Below are positions 47,480 to 58,455 of a stretch of DNA of 64,000 bases, piece after piece. The translations under genes were made by a program, and so were the position numbers. The notes below the pieces were generated by a model. The model ran no database searches. It saw nothing but the letters and a program-made list of their open reading frames with translations, and was not told the origin of the DNA. Numbering within the stretch: the first letter of the stretch is position 1; every line of letters begins with the position of its first letter. The stretch spans positions 2,790,001 through 2,854,000 of the forward strand of contig JAJQJQ010000018.1 in the NCBI GenBank assembly GCA_028622995.1, in the 5' to 3' direction. This DNA comes from Panagrolaimus kolymaensis (Eukaryota; Nematoda; Chromadorea; Rhabditida; Panagrolaimidae).

Positions 47480-49497
47480 TTAAAAACTAATAAATCCAGA
47501 CATAGCTTCAACAAGTTTATCAGATAAAATCATAATTTCTTCAGCGCGATTTGAGTCATCCTAAAACGCATCATTGGTTAAAATATTGGTAAAATAAGTA
47601 TGCAAACCTTGTATGATTTCCAAAACTTTACAAATTCACCAATTTCAGTAGCAGCAAGATTAAAGAGACCTGGATTTCTGTTCCTCAACACTTTTTCACT
47701 TCTAATTGCCACTGCATACAGAGTTAAGAGTCGACCATACTGTAAGAATAATTCGGAATGAATGTAAAAATCATTATTCTTTCGAGTTTTGATCAAATGT
47801 TGCAAAAGGGGTTGCTAAAATTTGACATTAATGCAAAGTGAAACAAAACAAAATAAATAAAGTACCATTTGTGAAGTAGAGATATCACATTGACGAACAA
47901 TAGAACAGCCAGGATCCCATATGTTTAGAAGCAATAATAAACTATCTTGAGGAACAGAATTCATGCAGGCCATCATGAATAAGATACGGCTAAAATTGAC
48001 GCAACCACCTCCATATTGCTCGTATTTTTTCATAAGATCATAGTAGCTGAAAATAACATAGTTAGTAGTTTGTTAATGTTGTAAGTTGTGTATGTAAGAT
48101 ACATGCATAAATATAAAAAACTCACAATGGAAGAAAAGCATCAAGTCGAGCAATAGGTTTTGTTCCAGCAAATGCAAGCTTATTCTTTGATCCATATGGA
48201 AGAAAATATTCATCGATCAATACAGTAACACATTTATCAATTACATCATCATTATAAACTTCAGGTCCCAGCAAAAATACTTCAGATACACAACACATTG
48301 AATCTGACGGAGATCCAAACATAGTCATTAGCGTGCTTTGTTTACGCAAAAATAATACAGAAAATAGAAGTGAAAATCTAACAATTTCAACATCATCAGC
48401 AGATGGAATTCGTTGTTCTTCAATAGCATCCAATACTCGTCGAATAGGAACAAACATCCATGATCCATCAGAAGCAGGTTTTACATCAGCCGCAAACTCC
48501 AGTTTTCGCTTGTTCTCAGAGACGAGCCTAAACAAACATTCTTAAAAATGTACAATAAACTAAAACATACACTTCTTCAACATAAAGTTCTTTAATTTTA
48601 GGAATAGCTTCAATAGCCATTTTGTTCAATTCATCACCATCCATAGCAGAAGTGGAAGCAGAAAGTTTGTCAAAGATGCTTATCCATGCAGTAGTTTGAC
48701 GTGGTGCGGTTAAACCATATGATTTTGAAGCTAAATCCATTTGAACAGCATTCTAAAACATCTGTTATAGTCTTAGAGAAGTTGTTAAACAATTACCATA
48801 GCAAGACGAGAAAATTTGGCACTTTCTTCGGAACCAGATGCATCATCAAAGTTAAAGAATTCCAAGTTTTTCACTTCTGCTTCTTCTTCCAAAGTTGGAT
48901 CTTCTTTAATCTTTTTCTCAGCTGGTGTAAAATCTTTTGAACCTTCCATTCGTTTAAGCCGAAATGATGACACTGAAAAGATAAAACTTAAAGAGGTAAT
49001 TCAACATAAATATGTAACACATGGCAAAAGTTTTGAAAATGTTTCATACCTTTCTTTTTATCATTAGAACCGCTAGCAACTTCTTCCATTTTCTGTTTAG
49101 TATTAAGCTTCCGTTGTTTTAAAAATTCAATAAGAGAAGGATCCAAACGTTCCATAATTTCTTCACGCGCATCAGCAATCTCTTCAACTGTCATATTTTT
49201 AAGTCTTCGTGTATTTTCAGCTTCGATATCATTTTCACTAATTTCTTTCATATCAATTTCTTCAGCTTTAAACTTTTTATTCAAAAATGCTGTCGCAAAA
49301 ATACTCTTTCCTTCTTCAGCTTTAAGCGGTTCTGTACCATTATTTGATGAATAAAAAGCACTCATATCAAGAACATCTGGAAATCCTTCTTCAGCTGATT
49401 CCTTTCCTCCAAAATCAAATTCAAATGGATAAACTTCATCCTTCTTTTCAAAGAATCCAGGGAAATTTTCACGCACAGGAAAGATATAATTTTCCAT
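47480..49497 (-). CDS. RNA polymerase II-associated protein 1 (RPAP1)
   Basis: About nine exons encode some 560-620 aa. The N-terminal part holds the RPAP1_N signature (ENTRRLKNMTVEEIADAREE followed by IMERLDPSLIEFLKQRK). The next exon has the RPAP1_C-like segment KNLEFFNFDD. The rest is helical (IFDKLSAS..., RRVLDAIEEQRIPSADDVEI, HLIKTRKNNDFYIHSELFLQ). RPAP1 helps assemble and import RNA polymerase II and connects it with Mediator. The human protein is about 1,390 aa, so this copy is short, although its ends look natural (ATG at 49497, TAA at 47480). A TTTTAG acceptor lies 12 nt before the ATG, as for trans-splicing. The RPAP1_N motif makes the family assignment firm; the compact C-terminal half is poorly conserved. 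Confidence 0.86.
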
Positions 49498-49878
49498 GGT
49501 ATCAACAATCTAAAAGATGCGAAAATCTGGAATATAAGGAACATTAACAATAAAGGAGCGCTAAACACGATAACAAATAACACGATAAAATTAATTATTA
49601 CTTACATAATAAAAGTAAAATATTTTTTAACAAGATGAACAAAGAAAAACTTTCATTCAACTATTCAAAGTTTGGCAAATTACATGCTTTTGATCAAAAA
49701 ATGGATGCTCACAAGAAAAAGGACCTCTTAGCGCGAAAAATTTTTCAATGGCTTCATTCAATCTTGAAATGCAAAAAGTGAAGAAAAAAAAGTTTCGATT
49801 TGTTTTTTTTCTTGAATTCATTCTTTATTTATCGATTTTTTTTATATAAAATTTTAATATTTACCATTAAACCATAAA
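49498..49878. other. divergent promoter region of RPAP1 and BRE1
   Basis: 380 bp between two head-to-head starts. AT-rich. No defined promoter element recognised; both genes have RNA polymerase II-related roles, so shared control is conceivable but unproven. Confidence 0.45.
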
Positions 49879-52800
49879 ATGCCTAAGGAGAAGAGATCAC
49901 CTAATGAAACACCGAGATCAAGGAAATCGTTGAAATCTAAAGTAAAAGGACGTCCTCCACCAATTGTTTATCATTCCATTTCACTTCCTGCTATTAATGA
50001 TGTTGTAGGTTTTAATTTTAACAAAGCTTCAACCTTTAATTAGCTTTATAGGTTGCTATTTGCCAACATTATGTATACAATGCCGCGACTAAAATGGATG
50101 AGCAAGCTGGAGATCTTCTCCCAGCAGAAATTGCGTGGAAGAAGCAGAATCTTTTAGAGCTTCAAACCACGCAGCAAAATATACAAACAATATCTGATTT
50201 TTTGGTCAAGGCTTTCAAGAAATTTCACATTCCATCATCCCTTGAAAAACTTGCAAATCGGAAAAGTAAGTAATGTTGGAAAATAGCTGGCATTTTTGGA
50301 TATTGATTGCATGAAGATTAAATTTGTTCGTTTTAGATTTCAATTTTTGTCGAAAATTTGGAGTATTTAAAGATTTTGTTGATGATTCCTTTATGACCCA
50401 AACTTTACAAAATCTTTTTATACATTCTCAAAAAATAGTATCACAATATTGGCTTCAAGCAGACCTTTTTCTTATACTTTCAACTAAAATTGCATACGCA
50501 ATTTTGCGACATTTCAATAAAGTTGATTCTCAAACAATATTTTTGGATCAACTAAATGTATCATCACCGTCGAATGAAATGGCAAATATGACTTTGGTTT
50601 ATGAAGATTTGGAGCCAGCATTATCTGCATTACTTGCATTCTGTATGGATTTGTGGTCGATGCGAGAAAGTTTTAGTCAAGAAATGTTTATAAATTATGA
50701 ACAACAGCGACTCAAATTATGTTCTGAAAATTTGCGAGCATCTTTACATCGAAGAAGAAAACATTTGAAATCCCTTAAATCTGATATGCACACACTCATT
50801 TCAACTACTAATTCAGAATCTGAAACATTGTATGGTTTAGCTTCGAAATTAAAGAAAAATGATAGCAGAAAAATGGTTAAAATATCATCAGTAGAGGTTA
50901 CTATCTAAAGTTAATTCATGCTTTACATCAGTTTTAATTTCCAGGTTGCAAAATTACAAGATGAAATACAAAAAGGAAGAGGAGAAGTCGAAAAATCTAG
51001 AAACTTGATTGAACAAAGCCTTGAAGAAAATAAAAAAGACCTCGTTAAGAATGCCGAATATGAACTTTATGAGGTACTTTGATTTTGTTTTCTCTGAATT
51101 ACAATACTTATTTACTTTTATTTTAGCGAGAAAAAAGACGATCTGCTGCAACAATAAGATCGCCATATTATAATTCACAGATAAACGTTATGCAAAGATT
51201 AAAACGAGATAGACATTTTTGGAAGTGAGTTTTCGGTATAACAAGGTTTGGATTATTAGATATTGCTTTTTTAGACAAGCTTGTGATAGACGAATTCAGC
51301 GAGTGAAGTGTATGACAACAAAAACATATTTAAAAAATGGAAGTTTCAAACAAAAAATGGCTAAAAGTTTTCTCATTTGTCCACAGCGAATTCGAACTAA
51401 TCGAGGAAGTGTTATTGAAGCATTAGAGCGGCATAATTCGTTACTTGCTGAAGTTACAAAAAAGCGAGTTTTAAGCCATCATTCAAGTATGTTTTTAATT
51501 ATTCCCATAAACTCTAAAAATGTTTTTTTATTTTAGCTATCAGCGTTCGTAATCAATGGAGTGAACATAATGAATTTATGGAATTAACCCTTAATTTTGA
51601 ATCGTTTAATGACGCAGAAGGCCCATCTTTAAAGGAAAGACTTAAAGAAAGGGTATTATTAATTTTATCTAAATCTATGAAAACGATTAATATTTATTTA
51701 TCTTAGGTTAAAAAAGATATGGATGAATCTCTATTTTCTACCAATCGCTCATTCACCATTACTTTTGCATTACCAACAAGACTTAAGCCTCCATTTCCAA
51801 ATGCTCAACATGAAGCAATGTTGGCTCATAGAGCTAATGCCATGGCTAATGAATCCAGTAAGCCTTCATTTATCCTAAAGAGTTACTATGAAACTAAAAT
51901 CATACTTTTTAGGTTCATCATTAAGAAAATCATTGGGAAATAAAAATGATACACCAAAAGCTGATAAACGAAGCAATGATGTTTCCATTAGAACCTCTGA
52001 TGCATTTGATCCCAAAAATGGTACTTTTAATCAACTTTTTGCTGAAATAATTTTAAAGTTTTTTATAGGAAAAAGCGGCCGTAGAAAAAGTAAAAGCCCT
52101 CAACCACCTCGAGCTTACCCATCTTCAGCTGATCGTGAAAAAAATAAGAAAAGTGAAAAATCTTCACCATATTCAACAGAGCGGTATCGAAGGGATAACA
52201 GTGATCGTCGATCAGCTCGAAGTAGCGAGTACGACGCCAGGGAAAAGAAAAGTAAACATTTGGGATCGGTGGAGCGAGAATCAAGTAGACGTTCATCACG
52301 TCGAAATTCACCTGAAGATAAATACCGAAAAAGAAAAACCAACAAAGATGATTCTCCTGATTCCCGTCATGCCTCGGATAAAGATCGAAAAGAGAGGAAA
52401 AAAGTTTATGAAAGCAGAAGCTCAAGTTCACTTTCAAATAAACGAAGAAAAACTGACAATAATAATTCACCCAATGATCCAACTCCGGTTAAACCAGAAT
52501 CGAAATGCGAAGGCAAGCATTTTTTTTCCACGTAAAATTTATTTGGTTATTATTAGTTTAGTTTTAGATAGCCCACAACCATCATTAAAACCATGCGATA
52601 TGCCAATTGCTATTAGCTCATCAGATTTTGATTCGATAACAGATGATGACACTGAAGAGGAATCTAAGGGAGTTTACACAACTTTGAATGTTCCAAAATC
52701 AGTTTTGTTAGTCGATTTTAAAGATTTTTTACATCACAAAGAAATGAGAATATCTTTGGATAATATTCCAAAAGGGTTATTTGAATCATTGAAACATATA

Positions 52801-54066
52801 TTTTTACCAGAAAATTTGCAAAGGCCTATTTATTTTCCGTGAGTTTACTTTACTTTTAGCAAAGTTTTTAGGGATTAACTTTATGTAAATTTATTATAGA
52901 CCCGAAATGGAAAACTTGTTTAAAATGAAAGAATGGATAACTTCTCAAAAAGATGAACTTCCAGAAAATATGAAAAATTTATTAGAAAGATTAACATTGA
53001 AACACTTTATTGAATATTGTCGCAACGAACAGGAACATATTCTCAGTGATTTTGCTTCAACTGATTTCCTTGATTATCGAGTTTATCCATCAGAAATTGT
53101 TCGACAAATTTACCACAATATTAGTAGCGCAAGTATAGCATATAATGAACTTAAAAAGCAAAGAAAATATGAATATCAAATTACAAAAGCAAAATATTCA
53201 GGTGCTATTGGATTTTCAAATCTTCTTTGGGGAGTAAGTTTACGAATTATTTAAAGCATGGATAATGGTTTGATTTTTTAGTGCACGGATACTATTAACA
53301 CATTGTATAAAAATGAAATGCAAGAACTTTCATGCATCGAGGAGCAAACGAGAATGGAAAATGCATATAAATTTAAAACCGAACATGTAAAATATTTACA
53401 GGAATTAAGAAGCCATTTGAATGATTATTGTTCCGGTGTGAATATTATGGAAAGTAAACACCATAATATCAAAGAGTTATTGGAAAAATGGAAAAATATT
53501 GCAAATGAAAAAAACCAGTTAGTTAATTCATTTTCTTTGCTTTCATTAAAATCAAAATTTTAGAGCAACCGAAAAGCGTGAAGCCACTCTCAATAAAGCC
53601 AAACAAAGAATTTCAAACAGCATTGAAGAAAAAAAGAAAAAGTTAGCAGAATTGAGAGCCAAATCTCAATCTCTTAGCGAAGTAACTAATATTTTTATTT
53701 TGCTTTTTTTATAGTTAATTAATTTCCTTTCTTTTTTAGGATCACATAAAATCAACGATTAAAAAAAGTGATGATACTGTAATATTAACTCGATTGAGAC
53801 TCCGCTACAAGGACCTTCAAGATAAATTAGGCCAATCAAATAATGCATCAGGCATAGATAAAATTTCTGAACTTTTATATAAGCATTATAAAGAAATGCT
53901 TTTTTGTCCAACATGTAAAGTTCGAATGAAGGATCATGTTTTAACTAAATGTTATCATTTATTCTGTGGCGAATGTTTGGATAAACTTTTCAAAAGTCGT
54001 AATCGTAAATGTCCTGAATGCAATGCTCGCATTGGAGCAAATGATCGTCGACGGGTTTATATTTAA
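49879..54066 (+). CDS. BRE1-type E3 ligase for histone H2B (RNF20/RFP-1)
   Basis: Fifteen or so exons keep one frame from the ATG at 49879 to the TAA at 54064, about 1,150 aa. The C-terminus is a RING finger of the BRE1 type: LFCPTCKVRMKDHVLTKCYH, then LFCGECLDKLFKSRNRKCPE, ending CNARIGANDRRRVYI. In other species the family ends in almost the same GA-D--RIYI, and it monoubiquitylates H2B during transcription. N-terminal of that are long coiled-coil stretches, and in the middle a charged Arg/Ser/Lys region (about 52070-52500), where human BRE1 also has a charged linker. A segment near residue 150 (IVSQYWLQADLF) resembles the family's N-terminal IVNRYW region. Intron 52513-52567 uses a GC donor (AAG|GCAAGC). 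The N-terminal half is diverged, so a fusion of two genes cannot be fully excluded. Confidence 0.86.
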
Positions 54067-54375
54067 TTTTTTCTTATTATTATTTTATTTTATTACTGTA
54101 TTTATTTATTTTGAACTTAAAATTTCCTTGAAAGTATTTTTTTAATAAAAAATGTAAATAATGGATTCGATTTTATGCAAATTTTTATAAAGCCTCTTTT
54201 TTTGCAAAAAGCAAGCCGAAAAGCTTCTAACCTCGTGTTCGCTATAAAACATCTAAAAGCGCGATGTTTAAAAATCTCCCGCAATTTTGTGAGCGTCCTT
54301 CAAAAAACAAATATTAGCAACTCACAAAAAAAAAGAGGAAGAGCTTGAAAAAAAATCTCCCCTTTGTGTTAAATA
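54067..54375. other. spacer between BRE1 and MOSPD2
   Basis: 310 bp, same-strand spacing. BRE1 3'UTR with an AATAAA-like motif around 54145. No U-rich TTTCAG acceptor is obvious before the MOSPD2 ATG, so an operon is not demonstrated. Confidence 0.5.
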
Positions 54376-56769
54376 ATGACAAATAAAAGTTCAATATCAG
54401 ACGATAGATTATTATTATTGACAACCAGTCGTAAAAATCTTCTAAATGAAATTATTCTTGATGTTAATAAAGTAAGTAAAATAAATATTTAGATAAAATA
54501 AGTATTAATTATTTTTGCAGTCCGTCAACCGCGCAAAAGTTTATCCAGCTGATTTGGAAAGGTTGAATAATGATTATTGGTGGCCGTTATGCTTTTTCAT
54601 GGCTCATAAAGAAGATGTCCATGTTACTTCGGCAGTAATTCAAGAATGTCTTCGATGGAGAAAGGCAACAAACGTTTACGGTAGAAATTTTTTTTATTAA
54701 TTATTTTTTGAAATTTAAATGACAAAAATATTTAAGATTTGCGTTTGATTGAATTTGTTTCTTCCAATGAAAAGCTTAACATTTATCTTCGATTATGGAA
54801 ATCGAATTCGTAAGATTTTTGTGTTTCTTAAATGGCTTTGGATTTAGCTTTTTTTAGTTTGGATTAAATTGAACCAGCATGATTCAAATGAAAGAAAAAT
54901 TGATCAACTTTTAATTTTTTGGCTTGAACACAATTTACAAGCATTTGAAATGAGCCCTCTTACAATTGTTATTGATTTTACTGGAGCTAAAACTATTGTA
55001 AGCAGCATACTTTTTATTTATTTTTTTCAGCCATCTGAAAGCCCTTTTTAGGATTTCACATTTGTTAAATATATGATTCATAGTTTAAAATATTTCTATC
55101 CTGGATGTTTAGCTGAAACATTATTGTATGGTGCTTCACCTCGCCTTCATGCTTCTGTACATTTATTCCAACAATTACTTGCAAATTATGAATTTCCAAG
55201 TGCCCATGAATTAACAGAAAAGCATCAAATCAGCGCTTTTATTCGTCATTCGGATCTTCCTGAAAATATGAATGGAACGGTTTGTTTTTATTTTTTTTGC
55301 TTCCTCTTTTTTTTATCTTCATTTATCAGTCACAAAAAAAAGAAAGAAAAACAATGTCTTTTTTTTCATTGATTTTATTTGCACTCAATGAGACCGACAT
55401 TTTTTTGGTGTAATACTCAAAAAGTCTATTTTCTATTTTTGACAACTGACCACTGCAGACTAAAAGGAACAGCCGTCTGCGGCCGTAAAATTGCGCGATT
55501 TAAATATTTATTATTTTTTCCCCTTCATAATGCCTTAAGCTATCCATCCATCCACATATCTTAACTAAAAAAAAGTTGATCGTTGTAGGACGTGTTTTCT
55601 ATGGACGACCTCATCAAAAGTGCACCAGCTAAGTTATTGCCAAATAGCAGTAGTGATAATCATCAATCGTTTTCGGGTGCTGCTGTCATTGCCGAAACCA
55701 CAAATAATAAACCAACAACAACTGAATTACGCCAAACAATTGACGACGTTATCTCTTCCAAAAGAGTATGTCTAATTTAAAATTGAAAAAGTTGAATGTT
55801 TGAAAATAAAAATTTTTAGTTTGTGAGATTTAAGGAAAGCGAAGAAGATTCGGATGGAATAGCGATGAACGGTCGAACTCGAAGTAATTCATCAGTTCGA
55901 AAACATAACATTTCTTCCATTTTACGAAATTTAGTTGAAGAAAAGCATAATGCTGATTCACATGAATGGTTTGAAGTTGAAGGCCTTGCAATCAAGTAAG
56001 GATATTAAAAAAAATTTAAAACCCAAAAAAAGAGTTAATTTCAGCCCAAAAGAAAGTTTGATGTTAAAACAAATCGATGAAGAACGAGATCCAGTTGATA
56101 TTTTTGTTATTAAAAATACCGGAAACGATGGGCTTTTATTTAAAATTAAAACCACCTCTCCTGAAAAATTCCGCGTTAGACCGAGTGTTGGTTTTATTCC
56201 TCCTCAAGAATCAGATTATGTTAGAATTCAACTTCAAAATGGTAGGGGATTGCAATAAGAAAAAGTTGAATGATTAATAAAAAAAATTTAGAATATCGCC
56301 CAACATTGAAATCAGAAAGATTCCTATTTATGGGAATTCGAACCAACAATGAAAACATTGAAAATTTTGCAATTCTTTGGAAAGAAGCTCCAGTGTCAGA
56401 TAAAATTGAAAAAACTTACAATTGTCATTTAGCAACAACAACAACTTCAGAATCTTTGATGCCTCCAGTTGAAAGTTTCAGACCTCGAGAACCTTCCATT
56501 CAATCCATTAACACTGAAGTAAAACTTTTTTTACATGAAAATTATCAATCAAAATTTTTTAGAATGTTGAACTCCGCCGTAAAATAACTGAACTTGGCCA
56601 ACGCCAAATGATAATTATATTTATGCTTTTATTCCTTTTAATCGTGCATTTCCTTTTCGTTGTACAACTTCGTTCATCAATTGATAATTTAACTGATGCC
56701 ATTACTACTTCCATGCATAATTCCCATCCAACTTCTTCTTCACGACACAAGCGTAACAGCGATCTCTAA
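54376..56769 (+). CDS. MOSPD2-like protein (CRAL-TRIO + MSP + membrane tail)
   Basis: Nine or so exons. N-terminal CRAL-TRIO region: DLERLNNDYWWPLCFFMAHK, CLRWRKATNVYDLR, IDQLLIFWLEHNLQAFEMSP, LTIVIDFTGAKTI, DFTFVKYMIHSLKYFYPGCL. After a Ser/Thr-rich linker comes a major-sperm-protein domain (PVDIFVIKNTGNDGLLFKIK, TTSPEKFRVRPSVGFIPPQE) and a C-terminal transmembrane segment (MIIIFMLLFLLIVHFLFVV) with a short basic tail. This order is that of MOSPD2, an ER-anchored protein whose MSP domain binds FFAT motifs and tethers the ER to endosomes, mitochondria or lipid droplets. The conserved domains and TM tail make the assignment firm. One intron (about 55280-55589) has a GTTTGT donor and is about 310 nt long. 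Confidence 0.9.
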
Positions 56770-57066
56770 AATAAATTAAGCCATTTATTATTCCTTTTTT
56801 TGTTATTGCCTTTAAACTTATAAATATATCATTCGTTGCCTATCGATTGCTGAGTTTCCTCCTACAAGATACAATCTTAAAAAAAGTGAAAGTAAAAACA
56901 ACAACAAAAAACTGATGAAACGATAAAGCATTTTTTGTTGTTGTTGCTATTAACTTTGTCAGCATCGTCCCAAGACGCACTCAATAAAAAAATCATAGTT
57001 GTAACGGGTCAACCATCTCAACCAGCCAGCCAGTAGTCTGACAACTCCAAATAAAAAGAAGAGGTG

Positions 57067-57800
57067 ATGTTTCCTCGATCTATTTGGCGCACTTTTTCTC
57101 GTACTTGGTTAGTTTTTTTCTTTGATATTCCATTTTATTGTTTGAAACAACATTTTTGCTCGCTTTTTTGATTTAAATATATTTTATTTCATTACTTGTT
57201 TATTATAACTTTAAAAAACTTTTAGTCAAGCTGCTTTGTTTTCAACCATGAGTGATTCAAGTAATATTTAATATAATTTTTTGTTCCACCTTTAAAGAAT
57301 ATATAAAATATTTATAGAAGTTGCCGAACCTGCTCTCAAAAAACTTGGAAAAGATGATCCAAAGAAAGTAACACCCGAAGAATGGAAATCTGTTTTAACT
57401 CCCGAAGAATTTGATATTACTCGAAATGCAGGAACTGAACCGGCTCATTCTGGCCCATTAGCTAAACATTTTCAACCAGGAAAATATCAATGCAAATGCT
57501 GCGGAACTGAACTTTTTGTGTAAATCATTACTTTTGTTTTAAAGGAAATTAATAAGCCCATTTTTTAGATCATCATCCAAATTTTACAGCTCTTGCGGTT
57601 GGCCGGCTTTTAATGAATCCGTTGATAAAGATAAAAACATAGTTCGAATCCCCGATAATTCATATGGAGTAAATCGAACTGAAGTTCGTTGTAAAAATTG
57701 CGATGCTCACCTTGGTCATGTTTTTGAGGAAGATGATCAACCAACAGGTGAAAGATATTGTATTAATTCGTGCTCAATTGATTTCAATCCTAATGCTTAA
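57067..57800 (+). CDS. methionine-R-sulfoxide reductase B
   Basis: Four exons (57067-57107, 57226-57260, 57318-57519, 57569-57800) join in frame to 169 aa. Reduces methionine-R-sulfoxide in proteins. The structural zinc is held by two CxxC pairs (CKCC in [10 protein letters not shown], and CKNC in [12 protein letters not shown]), and the catalytic cysteine lies in [20 protein letters not shown] is the other conserved motif. Exons 1 and 2 encode [20 protein letters not shown], an Arg/Ser-rich, acid-free mitochondrial presequence, followed immediately by a second Met (MSDSK) after which the conserved part begins. Exon 1 uses a GTTAGT donor. Nothing is missing from the catalytic domain. It lies 297 bp after MOSPD2 on the same strand. 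Confidence 0.95.
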
Positions 57801-58455
57801 ATAATTTTTTTTAATTTCAGCTGTGTTTATGCATACATATTTTATAAGTTTGTTAGTTTTTTTGTCAATAAAATATTTTTTTAAAGCTTTCGTGTATTAG
57901 CACAAGTTGCTGTGATAATGCTTACCAAAACATTCGTTTAGTAAAGGCTGTTTAATTTTACCCATTTTGATAGAAAAAGAAAAAACATATATAAATTCTA
58001 AATGTGAAGGATTGTTTGAAACATTTGTCAGCATTTACATATAAGAATAGTAGTAGCATCGGGTAAAAGTTTGAAAGCTTTTGTTACAACAAAAAAAGTT
58101 TTAATAAAAGTTCAAGTTTCATCGAAGCCTGGAGTCCTTCCTTGTAATTTATATATGAATAGTCGTATCATCGACAATGAAAACGATTAAAACAAATGAA
58201 ATAATTAAAATTATACAGCTTTATGAAACCCTAACAGATTAAACTTTACTTTTAGTTTTCGTTAGTTATTTTTAATATTTTGATTTGTCATTAAAAATCT
58301 GCAACAATAGTATAATTTAAAAAAATGCTAACTACATCCAAAATCAAAGCCTTTGAATCAAAAAGACAAAATTGTTTTTAAAAAGTTTTATTATTACAAA
58401 TAAAGTTATAAAATATACATGCAATCAAAAATTCAAGCAACAAGAAATGCTTTGA
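57801..58455. other. convergent 3' ends and a copy of a short repeat
   Basis: Between the 3' ends of MsrB and the membrane-protein gene. Includes an AATAAA motif (about 57868) and one copy (about 58061-58133) of a roughly 75-bp sequence whose other copy lies at 60952-61229 on the far side of the membrane-protein gene. Confidence 0.6.
58061..58133 (+). repeat. direct repeat flanking membrane-protein gene (left copy)
   Basis: Begins TAAAAGTTTGAAAG and runs through AAGTTTCATCGAAGCCTGGA. About 75 bp, diverged but clearly related to 60952-61015 plus 61206-61229. It is an uninterrupted version of the site into which the MITE at 61016 inserted. Confidence 0.75.

Noticed and set aside
49879..52060. 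BRE1 as two genes, an N-terminal unknown plus a RING protein
   Set aside because: All exons can be joined in one frame without a stop and the order (coiled coil, charged linker, coiled coil, RING) matches BRE1; kept as one gene with reduced confidence.
57640..57660. GTTCGAATCCC-like T-loop suggesting a tRNA
   Set aside because: Lies within the coding exon of MsrB and lacks the other tRNA arms.
49879..57800. BRE1-MOSPD2-MsrB as an operon
   Set aside because: Same strand and about 300-bp spacing, but no SL-type acceptor was seen before the MOSPD2 or MsrB start codons.
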